A model generated the notes under the pieces. It was given only the letters and a program-made list of their open reading frames with translations, was not told the origin of the DNA and did no database searches. The position numbers and the translations under genes are program-made. Below, piece by piece: positions 52,036-61,853 of a DNA stretch of 64,000 nt; position 1 is the stretch's first letter; each line of letters opens with the position of its first letter. The stretch is from Paraburkholderia sp. BL9I2N2 (GTDB lineage: Bacteria; Pseudomonadota; Gammaproteobacteria; Burkholderiales; Burkholderiaceae): NCBI RefSeq assembly GCF_004339745.1, contig NZ_SMGP01000001.1, forward strand, positions 3,844,001-3,908,000, given 5' to 3'.

Positions 52036-52821
52036 ATGCCATTCCGACCCAATTCGTCATTTTCCGGCGGCAGATTCGCGCGTTTCGCGCGCACCTTGCA
52101 ATCGGCCTGGCCGCGCGTGATGCACGCCGCGTTGCCGAACCTCTGCGCGTTATGCGGCAATTTGTCGCATACCACGCTGTGCGCCGGTTGCGACGAAGCC
52201 TACTGGAACGAAAGCCGGTTGCGCTGCACCGTCTGCGCGGTGCCCTTATCCAGTTCGCGATTGGCAGCGCGCACGCAATATCGCTGTGCGGATTGCATCG
52301 GCGAGCCGCCGCCGTTCGACGCGACCTTCGCCCTCGCCGACTATCGGGCGCCGCTCGACACGTTGGCGGTCGGCCTGAAATTCCGCGCCCGGCTGATGCT
52401 GGCGCGCGAGTTCGCACAACGGCTCGCACGTCTTGCACAGGACTCCTGGCAAGACCTTGCTGAATGGCCGGATGTGATCGCGCCCGTGCCGCTTGCAAGC
52501 AAACGTCTCACCGAGCGCGGCTACAACCAGGCCTGGCAAATCGCGGGGCCGCTGGCCCGCGCGCTGCATGTACGCAGCGACGCGACCTTGCTGAATCGCG
52601 TGATTCACACCGCGCCGCAGTCGCGGCTCGATCTCGACGCCCGCCGCCTGAACGTGGGCCGCGCTTTCAAGGTCGCCGGGTCCGTGCAAAGGCTGCACGT
52701 CGGCATCGTCGACGATGTGATGACGACCGGCGCCACGCTCGAAGCGCTGGCGCGCACGCTCAAGGCAGCCGGTGCGCGGCGGGTCACCAACTTCGTCGCG
52801 TTGCGCACACCGAAAAACTAG
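52036..52821 (+). CDS. comF: ComF family protein (phosphoribosyltransferase domain)
   Basis: 261 residues. The N-terminal double zinc finger is formed by CALCGN, CAGC, CTVC and CADC (about residues 36-90). The C-terminal PRTase domain has RLTERGYNQAWQIA and the PRPP loop VGIVDDVMTTGATL. ComF proteins take part in DNA uptake in competent bacteria; here the role is inferred by family. Followed 18 bases later by trmL. Confidence 0.92.
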   Translation: MPFRPNSSFSGGRFARFARTLQSAWPRVMHAALPNLCALCGNLSHTTLCAGCDEAYWNESRLRCTVCAVPLSSSRLAARTQYRCADCIGEPPPFDATFALADYRAPLDTLAVGLKFRARLMLAREFAQRLARLAQDSWQDLAEWPDVIAPVPLASKRLTERGYNQAWQIAGPLARALHVRSDATLLNRVIHTAPQSRLDLDARRLNVGRAFKVAGSVQRLHVGIVDDVMTTGATLEALARTLKAAGARRVTNFVALRTPKN

Positions 52822-52839
52822 TCTCCACCTGAGTTCACC

Positions 52840-53310
52840 ATGTTCAATGTCGTTCTCGTAGAACCGGAAATCCCGCCGAACACCGGCAACGTGATCCGCC
52901 TGTGCGCCAACACCGGCGCCCGGCTGCATCTGATCGAGCCGCTCGGCTTTCCGCTCGACGACGCCAAGTTGCGCCGCGCCGGCCTCGACTATCACGAGTA
53001 CGCGCAGATGAACGTGCACGCTGACTGGGCGGCGTTCATCGCCAAGGAATCGCCGGACCCGGCGCGCATGTTCGCCTTCACCACGCGCGGCTCGGGCCGC
53101 TTTCACGAGCACGCGTTTCAATCCGGCGACTGGTTCGTGTTCGGCGCCGAAACGCGCGGCCTGCCCGACTCGGTGCTCGACCAGTTCGCCAACGAGCAAC
53201 GCGTGCGCCTGCCCATGCGTCCGGGCAACCGCAGCCTGAATCTATCGAATACCGTCGCGGTCGTGGTGTTCGAAGCGTGGCGTCAGACCGGCTTCGAAGG
53301 CGGCGCCTGA
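52840..53310 (+). CDS. trmL: tRNA (cytidine(34)-2'-O)-methyltransferase TrmL
   Basis: 156 residues, SPOUT family. MFNVVLVEPEIPPNTGNVIRLCANTGARLHLIEPLGF, in pieces, is the YibK/TrmL opening; FGAETRGLPD and the C-terminal trefoil knot GNRSLNLSNTVAVVVFEAWRQ bind SAM. It methylates the wobble base of tRNA-Leu species. Its 3' end overlaps the convergent macro-domain gene by 28 bases. Confidence 0.95.
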   Translation: MFNVVLVEPEIPPNTGNVIRLCANTGARLHLIEPLGFPLDDAKLRRAGLDYHEYAQMNVHADWAAFIAKESPDPARMFAFTTRGSGRFHEHAFQSGDWFVFGAETRGLPDSVLDQFANEQRVRLPMRPGNRSLNLSNTVAVVVFEAWRQTGFEGGA

Positions 53311-53831
53311 CGGCGTTTCAATTCGGCCTCGTAGCGCGCGAACATGGTGTCGTCGAAACAGGCGAACACTACTTGCTCGATCTGCGGCGTGCGCGGCAAC
53401 GTGTCGAGCACCGTGCCGACCGCAATTCGCACGGCCTCGTCAGCGGGAAAATGGTAGATGCCGCAACTAATCGCGGGGAACGCGATGCTGTTGCACTGCG
53501 CCTCGCGCGCCACCTCGAGCGAGCGCTGATAGCAGGACGCGAGCAAGTCGGCCTCACCATGCGTCCCGCCACGCCAGACCGGGCCGACGGCATGAATCAC
53601 ATGTTTAGCCGGCAGACGGTAGGCGCCGGTCAGCTTCGCGTCGCCGGTCGCGCAACCGCCCAACGTTTCACATTCGCGCAGCAAATCCTTGCCGGCCGCG
53701 CGATGAATCGCGCCGTCCACGCCGCCTCCGCCCAATAGCGACGTATTCGCGGCGTTGACAATCGCATCCACGGCGAGCGTCGTGATGTCGACCACGCGTG
53801 CTTCCAGCGTGCAACGGTTGAGTCTGAGCAT
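53283..53831 (-). CDS. Macro-domain O-acetyl-ADP-ribose deacetylase
   Basis: 182 residues. VDAIVNAANTSLLGGGGVDGAIHRAAG is the MacroD/YmdB signature, including the catalytic Asn and Asp region, and FPAISCGIYHFP closes the ADP-ribose site. Such enzymes hydrolyse O-acetyl-ADP-ribose and mono-ADP-ribose on proteins or nucleic acids. The start MLRLNRCTLEAR is preferred over one 21 codons upstream. Confidence 0.92.
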   Translation of the reverse strand: MLRLNRCTLEARVVDITTLAVDAIVNAANTSLLGGGGVDGAIHRAAGKDLLRECETLGGCATGDAKLTGAYRLPAKHVIHAVGPVWRGGTHGEADLLASCYQRSLEVAREAQCNSIAFPAISCGIYHFPADEAVRIAVGTVLDTLPRTPQIEQVVFACFDDTMFARYEAELKRRQAPPSKPV

Positions 53832-53928
53832 AGGAACCTCGCTGATCCGAAGCGTCGATAAAAACGTGGACAGCGATAGCGGGCAGCCGTTCAACGCTTT
53901 TGCGCGCTAAACGGCTGAAAGACAAGGC

Positions 53929-54927
53929 TTATTCAGCTTTGGAGTCGCGCCGCAGCAAGGCGCTGACGGCGTCGCGCGGCGCCACGCCGTCGAACAGCAC
54001 GGCGCAGACCGCCTGCGTGATCGGCATCTCGATTGAATGAGCGCGGGCGATCGCGAGGACCGCTTGCGCGCAACGCACGCCTTCGGCCACGTGACCGAGG
54101 GCGCCGAGAATATCGTCGAGCGTGCGGCCCGCGGCGAGTTGCAGGCCGACCGTGCGATTGCGCGACAGATCGCCGGTTGCGGTCAGGATCAGATCGCCCA
54201 GGCCGGTCAAACCGGTGAACGTTTCCGCCCGTCCGCCGAGCGTCACGCCGAGGCGCGACATTTCAGCGAGGCCGCGCGTGATCAGGGCCGCGCGTGCGTT
54301 CAGACCGAGGCCGAGGCCGTCGGCGATGCCCGTTGCAATGGCCAGCACGTTTTTCACCGCGCCGCCCACTTCCACGCCGACGACGTCGTCGCCGGTATAG
54401 ATGCGCATGGCGCCATGATGAAACGCGGCGACCGTACGCTCGCGGCACGCCGCCGACGCGCTCGCGATGGTCAGCGCGACCGGCAAGCCCTGCCCGACTT
54501 CGCGCGCAAAGCTCGGACCGGACAACACGCCGTTACTGCCGTGCTCCGGCAATTCGGCCGCGACCACCTGGTGCGGCATCAACTGCGAATCGGCTTCAAA
54601 ACCTTTGCACAACCACACCACATGCGCCGGCACTTTACCCGCATCGCGCATGGCCTGAAACAAACCGCGCAGTCCGGCGACGGGCGTCGCCACGACGCAT
54701 AACGCATCGTCGGCGAGCGCGTGGTCGAGCGCCGCGTTCAGATCGGCTTCATAGCGAAGCGCCGGCGGCAAAGCAACGCCCGCCAGATAGCGGGCGTTTT
54801 CGTGCGAAGCGGAGAGATCGGCAATGAGCGCAGGCTCGCGCGCCCACAACACCGTGTCGTGCCGTACGGCCAGATGGCCGGCGAGGGCTGTGCCCCACGC
54901 GCCGGCGCCAAGGACAGCAACCTTCAT
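53929..54927 (-). CDS. gpsA: Glycerol-3-phosphate dehydrogenase [NAD(P)+]
   Basis: 332 residues. The Rossmann motif AVLGAGAWGTALAGHLA begins at residue 4, and GVEVGGAVKNVLAIATGIADGLGLG with the catalytic Lys is present, followed by TGLGDLILTATGDLSRNRTVG. It makes sn-glycerol 3-phosphate for phospholipids. The start MKVAVLG is exactly the family N-terminus; the longer upstream frame is antisense-like. Follows secB by 22 bases, the secB-gpsA order being conserved. Confidence 0.97.
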   Translation of the reverse strand: MKVAVLGAGAWGTALAGHLAVRHDTVLWAREPALIADLSASHENARYLAGVALPPALRYEADLNAALDHALADDALCVVATPVAGLRGLFQAMRDAGKVPAHVVWLCKGFEADSQLMPHQVVAAELPEHGSNGVLSGPSFAREVGQGLPVALTIASASAACRERTVAAFHHGAMRIYTGDDVVGVEVGGAVKNVLAIATGIADGLGLGLNARAALITRGLAEMSRLGVTLGGRAETFTGLTGLGDLILTATGDLSRNRTVGLQLAAGRTLDDILGALGHVAEGVRCAQAVLAIARAHSIEMPITQAVCAVLFDGVAPRDAVSALLRRDSKAE

Positions 54928-54949
54928 AGCCGGCACTGCCTGCGGCACT

Positions 54950-55420
54950 TTAGTGCGTGACGCCGTTTTGCGCCGCGCCGTCCTGGCCACCCATCTGCGC
55001 GAGGCGTTGCTCGTACAGCGCCTGGAAGTTGATCTCGGCGAGGTGGATCGGCGGGAAACCGGCGCGAGTGATCGCGTCGGCGATGTTCGAGCGCAGGTAC
55101 GGGAACAGTATGGTCGGGCAGGCAATGCCGACCAGCGGATCGATCTGCTCAGCCGGAATGTTGCGGATGTCGAAAATGCCGGCTTGCTTGGCTTCGATCA
55201 GGAACGCAACCTTGTCCGACACCTTGGCCGTGACCGTGCCCGTGACGAGGATTTCGAACACGGTGTCGGCGAGGCGCTCGGCCTTCACGTCGACTTCGAC
55301 TTCGACCGAGGGCATTTCCTGCTCGAGGAAGATGCCCGGCGAATTCGGCTGCTCGAGCGACATGTCCTTCAGGTAGATGCGCTGGATGTTGAAGAACGGC
55401 TGGTTATTCTCGTCGGACAT
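54950..55420 (-). CDS. secB: Protein-export chaperone SecB
   Basis: 156 residues. [63 protein letters not shown], in pieces, are diagnostic. SecB holds preproteins unfolded and delivers them to SecA. Start MSDENNQPF. Part of the run rhodanese-grxC-secB-gpsA. Confidence 0.97.
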
Positions 55421-55571
55421 GATGAAGTGATTCCCTGATAGGTATGCATGGCGGCGGCCCATGCTTGCATGGGCCGCCAGATCGTTGCGGCGCGCCGCCC
55501 GCCCTGAAGAGGCGAGGCCGCGCCGGCTTGGTGTTCATCCGCCCTGCTCGCGCGCCCGCGGGCGCGCGAAT

Positions 55572-55835
55572 TCAGGCGGTTGCTTCGAGCAGCGGCATCA
55601 AACCGCCCGCGCGATCGAGCGCTGAGAGGTCATCGTACCCGCCCACATGCGTCTCGCCGATGAATACCTGCGGCACCGTGCGGCGACCGGTCCGGGTCAT
55701 CATTTCCTCACGACGGGCCGGGTCTTTGTCGATCAGTACCTTTTCAACGTGCTCGACGCCGCGCGACTTTAAAAGACGTTCGGCCATCTGGCAATACGGG
55801 CACACCTGGGTGCTGTACATGATCACTTTGTTCAC
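55572..55835 (-). CDS. grxC: Glutaredoxin 3
   Basis: 87 residues: MNKVIMYSTQVCPYCQMAERLL with the dithiol active site Cys12-Pro-Tyr-Cys15, TVPQVFIGETHVGGYDDL holding the cis-Pro and glutathione site. GTG start at 55835 with AAGGAG at good spacing; it overlaps the rhodanese stop (GTGA), so the two are coupled. It reduces disulfides with glutathione. Confidence 0.95.
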   Translation of the reverse strand: MNKVIMYSTQVCPYCQMAERLLKSRGVEHVEKVLIDKDPARREEMMTRTGRRTVPQVFIGETHVGGYDDLSALDRAGGLMPLLEATA

Positions 55836-56257
55836 TTCGCTGCTCCTTGTTTCACAACCGGCATGCCGGCTTTCTGCCAGGCGTCGACACCGCCTTCGAG
55901 AACATGCACTTCCGCATAACCTGCATCCTGCACGATACGCGCTGCCTTGTTCGACTGCTGGCCGGTCTGGCATACCAGCAGCACCGGGTTGCTCTTGTTT
56001 TTCACGAGTTGCGCGACTTTTGCCTGCAACTCTGCAAATTCAAGGTGCCGTGCCGCGGGCAAATGCCCTTTGGCGTAGTCGGCGGACGGACGCAGATCGA
56101 TGACCGCCGCATTGCGCCGGTTGATCAGTTGCGTGGCTTCAGCGGCCGACAGGCCGCCACGGCCGCGCCGGCTGATCGTCGGCCACAGCAGCAACCCACC
56201 GGAGATGAGGACGATCGCGATCAGTACAAGGTTTGTGTAATCAGTGAAAAACTTCAC
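55832..56257 (-). CDS. Membrane-anchored rhodanese-like protein
   Basis: 141 residues. One N-terminal helix (YTNLVLIAIVLISGGLLLWPTI), then a rhodanese domain with VIDLRPSADYAKGHLPAARH and the active-site loop CQTGQQSNKAA, whose Cys would carry sulfur. YibN-type proteins precede grxC and secB in many proteobacteria. GTG start at 56257 gives MKFFTDYTNL, the usual N-terminus; an upstream ATG at 56305 is less likely. It is divergent from gpmA. Confidence 0.9.
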   Translation of the reverse strand: MKFFTDYTNLVLIAIVLISGGLLLWPTISRRGRGGLSAAEATQLINRRNAAVIDLRPSADYAKGHLPAARHLEFAELQAKVAQLVKNKSNPVLLVCQTGQQSNKAARIVQDAGYAEVHVLEGGVDAWQKAGMPVVKQGAAK

Positions 56258-56394
56258 GGAAAATCCGCCGAAAAAGGGAGAAATCGGAAAGGGCAATCCA
56301 GCCATTATAAAATAACCATCTGACGCGATGGCGGCGCTCCTCTAGAGGACCTCCGCGGCGCTTGACGGCTTCTTCACTACCGACCGGCAATCTC

Positions 56395-57144
56395 ATGTAC
56401 AAACTCGTTCTCATCCGCCACGGCGAATCGACGTGGAACAAGGAAAACCGCTTCACGGGCTGGGTCGACGTCGACCTTACCGAGCAGGGCAACAATGAGG
56501 CGCAGCAAGCGGGCGTGCTGCTGAAGGAATCGGGCTACACGTTCGACATCGCCTACACGTCGGTGCTCAAGCGCGCGATCCGCACCTTGTGGCACGTGCA
56601 GGACAAAATGGATCTGATGTACCTGCCGGTGGTGCATTCGTGGCGTCTGAATGAACGCCACTACGGCGCGCTGTCGGGGCTGAACAAGGCGGAAACGGCC
56701 GCCAAGTTCGGCGACGAGCAGGTGCTGGTCTGGCGCCGCAGCTACGACACGCCGCCGCCGGCGCTCGAACCGACGGACGAGCGCGCACCGTACGACGATC
56801 CGCGCTACGCCAAGGTGCCGCGCGAGCAACTGCCGCTCACCGAATGCCTGAAAGACACGGTCGCGCGCGTTCTGCCCCTGTGGAACGAGTCGATTGCGCC
56901 GGCCATCAAGTCGGGCCGCAAGCTCGTGATCGCGGCCCACGGCAACTCGATCCGCGCACTGGTGAAATACCTGGACAATATTTCGGACGACGACATCGTC
57001 GGCCTGAATATTCCGAACGGCGTGCCGCTCGTCTATGAACTCGACGAAAACCTGAAGCCTATCAAGCACTACTATCTGGGCGACCAGGAAGCGATCGCCA
57101 AAGCGCAGGCCGCCGTCGCCAAGCAGGGTAAGGCGGCGGGCTGA
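56395..57144 (+). CDS. gpmA: 2,3-bisphosphoglycerate-dependent phosphoglycerate mutase
   Basis: 249 residues. MYKLVLIRHGESTWNKENRFTGWVDVDL has the phosphoacceptor His in RHGEST; LNERHYGALSGLNKAE and LVIAAHGNSIRALVKYL supply the second His. It interconverts 3- and 2-phosphoglycerate. The start MYKLV is the family N-terminus. Confidence 0.97.
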   Translation: MYKLVLIRHGESTWNKENRFTGWVDVDLTEQGNNEAQQAGVLLKESGYTFDIAYTSVLKRAIRTLWHVQDKMDLMYLPVVHSWRLNERHYGALSGLNKAETAAKFGDEQVLVWRRSYDTPPPALEPTDERAPYDDPRYAKVPREQLPLTECLKDTVARVLPLWNESIAPAIKSGRKLVIAAHGNSIRALVKYLDNISDDDIVGLNIPNGVPLVYELDENLKPIKHYYLGDQEAIAKAQAAVAKQGKAAG

Positions 57145-57448
57145 TCTGCCATCTTGCCGCCATGCTGCTGTCAGAAATGCAGCGCAATGGCGGCAAAAGG
57201 GCCGCGCCGCCCGGCAAGACGCACCGGTCAGCGCGGCTCACGTCATTTGCGAGCGCCCTTCTGGCCGCCATCAGTCCGTTACGGCACATTACTTCATCGT
57301 TGTGCGCGCAATCCCACGAACCGGGCCCGGCGCGTGCTGTCGAATCACGATTGGCTGCGCCGCGCCCTGAGTTGGCGGGTGTGCAGTTATACTTGTCCGT
57401 CCCCATCTCTATCGACGCTGCCACGCGCTTCCGACCGCAACAGACTCT
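57145..57448. other. Intergenic region between gpmA and ctpA
   Basis: A 304-base gap. A TATACT near 57384 may be a -10 for ctpA, but no matching -35 is seen. Open frames here are shadows. Confidence 0.35.
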
Positions 57449-59029
57449 ATGCGAAAGAACCTGAAAAATATCGGCCTGATTGCCGCGGGCCTTGCTACCG
57501 GTGTATTTGCCACCCTGCAACTCTCGGCTTCGGCCCAGCAACCCGCCAGCGCAGCGTCGAACGCTGTTGCACCGCTGCCGCTGGACCAACTCAGGCTCTT
57601 TGCCGAAGTCTTCGGGCAAATCAAGCACGAGTACGTCGAACCGGTCGACGATAAAAAGCTTCTCACCGCCGCCATCAAGGGCATGGTGTCGAGCCTCGAC
57701 CCGCACTCGTCGTATCTCGACAAGACCGATTACGAAGAACTGCAGGAGCAGACCAAGGGTCGCTTCGCCGGTCTCGGCATCGAAATTTCGTCGGAAGACG
57801 GATTGATCAAGGTGATTTCGCCAATCGAGGATACGCCCGCGTTCCGCGCCGGCATCCGTCCGGGCGACCTGATCACGCGTATCAACGACAAACCCGTGCG
57901 CGGCATGACGCTCGACCAGGCGGTCAAGCAGATGCGCGGCGACCCGGGCACCAAGGTCACGCTCACGATCTTCCGCAAGACCGACGACCGCACGTTCCCG
58001 CTCACCGTCACGCGCGCAATCATCAAGGTCCAGTCGGTCAAGATGAAGATCCTCGCGCCGGGCTACGCCTATGTGCGGGTAACCAGCTTCCAGGAGCGCA
58101 CCACGCCTGATCTGGCCGCGAAACTGCAAGACATCGCGCGTCAGCAGCCGAATCTGAAGGGCCTCGTGCTCGACCTGCGCAACAACGGCGGCGGTCTGCT
58201 GCAAAGCGCGGTCGGCGTGGCCGGCGCGTTCCTGCCGCCGAATTCGGTTGTGGTGTCCACCAACGGCCAGATTCCGGATTCGAAACAGGTCTATCGCGAC
58301 ACCTACGACAACTACCGCTTGCAATCCTTCGACAGCGATCCGCTGAAAGACGAAGCGCCGATCTTCAAGACCGTGCCGATGATCGTACTGACCAACGCGT
58401 ACTCCGCGTCGGCGTCGGAAATCGTCGCGGGCGCGCTGCAGGATCAGCATCGTGCGCTGATCGTCGGCAAGACTACGTTCGGCAAGGGTTCGGTGCAGAC
58501 CGTGCGCCCCATGACGGCCGACACCGCGCTGCGTCTGACCACGGCGTACTACTACACGCCGAGCGGCCGCTCGATCCAGAACAAGGGCATCCGTCCTGAC
58601 ATCGCGGTCGATCAATACGCAGAAGGCGATCCGGACGACGCACTCGTCACCCGCGAAGTCGACTACTCGAATCACCTTGCGAACACGCAAGACCCGAACG
58701 AGAAGAAGGAAGCGGAACAGCGCGAACAGGAACGCATGGACCAGTTGCGCCAGCTCGAAGAGCAGAACGATAAGAAGACGCCGGAACAGCGTCAGAAGGA
58801 TCGTGAGCGCAAGCCGGTGGAATTCGGTTCGACCGACGACTTCATGCTGCAACAGGCTCTGAACAAGCTGGAGGGCAAGCAGGTGCAGGAATCGAAGTCG
58901 CTGACCGAGCGCCGTCTCGCGCAGAACAAGCCGGCCACGTCGGCGTCCGCGCCGGTCGCGGTGAAGCCGACGCAACCGGTGCCGGGCGCATCGGGCCCGG
59001 TACCGGCGCCTGCTTCGCAAAGCAACTAA
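57449..59029 (+). CDS. ctpA: S41 family C-terminal processing peptidase
   Basis: 526 residues. Signal peptide (IGLIAAGLATGVFATLQLSASAQQ), PDZ domain (about 95-185; FAGLGIEISSEDGLIKVISPIEDTPAFRAG in pieces) and the S41 core with catalytic Ser in YSASASEIVAGAL and Lys in GKTTFGKGSVQT. A long charged C-terminal region (EKKEAEQREQERMDQLRQLEE) and Pro/Ala tail follow. It trims periplasmic or envelope proteins. moeB follows on the same strand about 170 bases later. Confidence 0.94.
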   Translation: MRKNLKNIGLIAAGLATGVFATLQLSASAQQPASAASNAVAPLPLDQLRLFAEVFGQIKHEYVEPVDDKKLLTAAIKGMVSSLDPHSSYLDKTDYEELQEQTKGRFAGLGIEISSEDGLIKVISPIEDTPAFRAGIRPGDLITRINDKPVRGMTLDQAVKQMRGDPGTKVTLTIFRKTDDRTFPLTVTRAIIKVQSVKMKILAPGYAYVRVTSFQERTTPDLAAKLQDIARQQPNLKGLVLDLRNNGGGLLQSAVGVAGAFLPPNSVVVSTNGQIPDSKQVYRDTYDNYRLQSFDSDPLKDEAPIFKTVPMIVLTNAYSASASEIVAGALQDQHRALIVGKTTFGKGSVQTVRPMTADTALRLTTAYYYTPSGRSIQNKGIRPDIAVDQYAEGDPDDALVTREVDYSNHLANTQDPNEKKEAEQREQERMDQLRQLEEQNDKKTPEQRQKDRERKPVEFGSTDDFMLQQALNKLEGKQVQESKSLTERRLAQNKPATSASAPVAVKPTQPVPGASGPVPAPASQSN

Positions 59030-59196
59030 GCAGCAAAACCTGACGTGTCTTCGCAGCGGAACATGCTGCGAAGACACGCTGTCATACCCGGCACCAGCAA
59101 GAACACCCGCTCCCGGCGCGATTAAAATATCGAAAACGCGCACGGCAGGCCCATCGGTCCTGCATCTCAGCGCGCGACACATTCACGCGCCCCGCC

Positions 59197-59955
59197 ATGA
59201 ACGACGATCAACTCCTTCGCTATTCCCGCCACATCCTCGTCGATGAAATCGGTATCGAGGCGCAGCAGCGCTTTATCGACGCGCACGCGATCATCGTCGG
59301 CGCTGGCGGCCTGGGTTCGCCCGCTGCGATGTATCTGGCGGCGGCCGGCGTCGGCCGCTTGACACTCGTCGATGCCGATACGGTCGACCTGACCAACCTG
59401 CAGCGGCAGATCCTGCACGTGACGGCGTCCGTCGGACGCAAGAAGGTGGAGTCCGGGCGCGACGCGATCGCACGGATCAATCCCGAGGTCGTGGTGAACG
59501 CAGTGGCCGAGCGCGTCGACGACGCGTGGCTCGACGCGCACGTGCCGAATGCGACCGTCGTGCTCGATTGCACCGACAACTTCGCGACGCGCCATGCGAT
59601 CAACCGCGCCTGTGTTAAGCACGGCGTGCCGCTGGTGTCGGGCGCGGCGTTGCGCTTCGACGGCCAGATCAGCACCTTCGATTTCCGCGACCAAGCTTCG
59701 CCCTGCTATGCCTGCGTATTTCCCGAGGACCAGCCGTTCGAGGAAGTCGCGTGCTCGACCATGGGCGTGTTCGCGCCGACGGTCGGCATCGTCGGTTCGA
59801 TGCAGGCCGCCGAAGCGCTCAAGGTGATCGGCGCAATCGGCACGCCGTTGCTCGGCCGCCTGATGATGCTCGATTCGCTGCGGATGGAGTGGACCACGAT
59901 GCGCGTCGCGCGCCAGCCGGATTGCCCGGTATGCGGGCAAACGCACACGGCTTGA
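59197..59955 (+). CDS. moeB: Molybdopterin-synthase adenylyltransferase MoeB
   Basis: 252 residues, E1-like. IIVGAGGLGSPAAMYLAAAGVGRLTLVDAD is the ATP loop, LQRQILH the Arg finger motif, and zinc ligands are CYAC and CPVC near the C-terminus. It adenylates the C-terminal Gly of MoaD, or of ThiS-like proteins. The molybdopterin genes themselves are not nearby, so a ThiF-like role is also possible. Confidence 0.9.
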   Translation: MNDDQLLRYSRHILVDEIGIEAQQRFIDAHAIIVGAGGLGSPAAMYLAAAGVGRLTLVDADTVDLTNLQRQILHVTASVGRKKVESGRDAIARINPEVVVNAVAERVDDAWLDAHVPNATVVLDCTDNFATRHAINRACVKHGVPLVSGAALRFDGQISTFDFRDQASPCYACVFPEDQPFEEVACSTMGVFAPTVGIVGSMQAAEALKVIGAIGTPLLGRLMMLDSLRMEWTTMRVARQPDCPVCGQTHTA

Positions 59956-59981
59956 CGCCAGCGCCTCAACCGCACGCTGAT

Positions 59982-60014
59982 AAAGAAACGCCGCACAACG
60001 TGCGGCGTTTCTTT
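59982..60014. terminator. Bidirectional terminator between moeB and ptsI
   Basis: A 15-bp stem in which AAAGAAACGCCGCAC pairs with GTGCGGCGTTTCTTT around a three-base loop. It suits the convergent genes on both sides. Confidence 0.9.
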
Positions 60015-60038
60015 ATCTGACGGAGCGAGCGCGGCGAC

Positions 60039-61787
60039 TCAGGCCAGCATCACGCGCTTGAGCGCAGCCTGCACTTCTTCCGGTTCGAACGAAGCCAGCA
60101 CATCCGCCACCGGCTTCTCCAGCGTCTTCAGATGCGAGCGCAGCACTTCCTGCTTGACCACCAGCAACTGGCTCGGATGCATCGAAAACTCGGTGAGGCC
60201 CATGCCGAGCAATAGACGCGTCAACGCCGGATCCCCCGCCATCTCACCACACACCGAAACCGGCACGCCGGCCCGCTTCGCTTCGCGCAGCGTGAACGCG
60301 ATCAGATGCAGCACGGCCGGATGCAGCGGGTCGTACAGATGCGCGACCGAGTTGTCCGCGCGATCGATTGCGAGCGTGTACTGGATCAGATCGTTGGTGC
60401 CGATCGACAGAAAATCGAGCCGCTTCAGGAACAGCGGCAACGCGATCGCGGCGGCCGGGATCTCGATCATCGCGCCGACTTGCACGTTCGGATCGTAGGC
60501 CATGCCCGCGTCGTCGAGCTGGCGCTTGGCTTCGCGAATCAGATCGAGCGTCTGGTCGATTTCCTGCGCATGCGCGAGCATCGGAATCAGAATCTTCACC
60601 GAGCCGAACGCCGACGCGCGCAGAATCGCGCGCAACTGCGTGAGGAACATCTGCGGCTCGGAGAGGCTCCAGCGAATCGCTCTCAGCCCCAAGGCCGGGT
60701 TCGCTGCGGTTTCGTAGCCGTCGCCCCCGCTCATCGAATCGAGCGGCTTGTCGGCGCCCACGTCGATCGTGCGGATGGTGACCGGCAGGCCGTTCATCAA
60801 CTCGACCGCGCGACGGTACGCGCCGAACTGCTCTTCCTCTTCCGGCAAACGGTCCTTGTGATTCATGAACAGGAACTCGGTGCGGAACAGGCCGACGCCC
60901 GTCGCACCCGCGTCGATCGCGGCGAGCGCGTCGTCCGGCAACTCGATGTTCGCGCACAGTTCGATGCGGGTGCCGCACAGCGTCTGCGTGGGCGAAAACT
61001 TCAGCCGCTGCAGCTTGCGCTGTTCGAGCGCTTTCTCGCTCTGCCGATATGAGTACTCTTCCAGCACGATCGGCGCGGGGTCGACGATCACAATGCCGTG
61101 ATCGCCGTCAACGATGATCAGGTCGTCCTGACGAATCAGCGCGCTCGCGTGCTGCACGCCGACCGCGGCCGGAATGCCCAGGCTGCGCGCGACGATCGCC
61201 GTATGCGACGTGCGGCCACCGAGGTCCGTGACGAAACCCTGAAACGTCTGGGTCTTGAACTGCATCATGTCGGCCGGCGCGATGTCGTGGGCGACCACGA
61301 TCATCTCGTCGCAGGCGCCGTGCACGCCAGCGCCCAGCGCCACCGACGCACCGGCAAGCGCCTTCAGCACGCGCTCCACCACCTGTTCGATGTCGGCTTT
61401 GCGCTCGCGCAGGTACTCGTCTTCGATATCGTCGAAATGACGCGACAGGCGCTCGAGTTGTTCGGTCAGCGCCCACTCCACGTTGTAGCGGCGCGTGCGG
61501 ATCAGGTCGAAGGTTTCCTGCACGAGCATCGCATCGTTCAGGATCATTGAATGAACGGTGATGAACGCGCCCATTTCACTGGGCGCGTCCGCGGCGAGAT
61601 CGGCGCGCAGCGTGTCGAGCTCTTGATGCACGTGTTGCTGGGCCGCGCGAAAGCGTTCGATCTCGCTCTCGATCTGGGCGGGTTCGATCAGATAGTGGTC
61701 TACGTCAAGTGCAGCCGGGGCGATCAGATAAGCCCGCCCGATGGCGATACCGCGTGACACGGGAATTCCATGCAGCGTGAAGGACAC
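60039..61787 (-). CDS. ptsI: Phosphoenolpyruvate-protein phosphotransferase (enzyme I)
   Basis: 582 residues. Phospho-His in GGRTSHTAIVARSLG (about residue 190), the PEP-binding barrel with FRTEFLFMN and GTNDLIQYTLAIDR, and the essential Cys in VCGEMAGDP. It transfers phosphate from PEP to HPr. GTG start at 61787 has AGGAGG five bases upstream, giving MSFTLHGIPVSRGIAIG. It is not directly joined to ptsH: a strong terminator lies in the 303-base gap. Confidence 0.96.
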   Translation of the reverse strand: MSFTLHGIPVSRGIAIGRAYLIAPAALDVDHYLIEPAQIESEIERFRAAQQHVHQELDTLRADLAADAPSEMGAFITVHSMILNDAMLVQETFDLIRTRRYNVEWALTEQLERLSRHFDDIEDEYLRERKADIEQVVERVLKALAGASVALGAGVHGACDEMIVVAHDIAPADMMQFKTQTFQGFVTDLGGRTSHTAIVARSLGIPAAVGVQHASALIRQDDLIIVDGDHGIVIVDPAPIVLEEYSYRQSEKALEQRKLQRLKFSPTQTLCGTRIELCANIELPDDALAAIDAGATGVGLFRTEFLFMNHKDRLPEEEEQFGAYRRAVELMNGLPVTIRTIDVGADKPLDSMSGGDGYETAANPALGLRAIRWSLSEPQMFLTQLRAILRASAFGSVKILIPMLAHAQEIDQTLDLIREAKRQLDDAGMAYDPNVQVGAMIEIPAAAIALPLFLKRLDFLSIGTNDLIQYTLAIDRADNSVAHLYDPLHPAVLHLIAFTLREAKRAGVPVSVCGEMAGDPALTRLLLGMGLTEFSMHPSQLLVVKQEVLRSHLKTLEKPVADVLASFEPEEVQAALKRVMLA

Positions 61788-61853
61788 GCGCACCTCCTCT
61801 AGTTGTGTAATGCCGCGGCAAACCGCTGCAATGCTCTCAGACACTGGTCGTCA

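Noticed and set aside
53283..53310. Misannotated end of trmL or of the macro-domain gene.
   Set aside because: Both reading frames are supported to their stops by family-like length; a 28-base tail-to-tail overlap is acceptable.
57062..59182. A 706-codon open frame on the minus strand across ctpA.
   Set aside because: It is antisense to a clear S41 peptidase with signal peptide, PDZ and catalytic residues, and its translation is Arg/Leu/Val-rich low-information sequence, as expected for a high-GC shadow frame.
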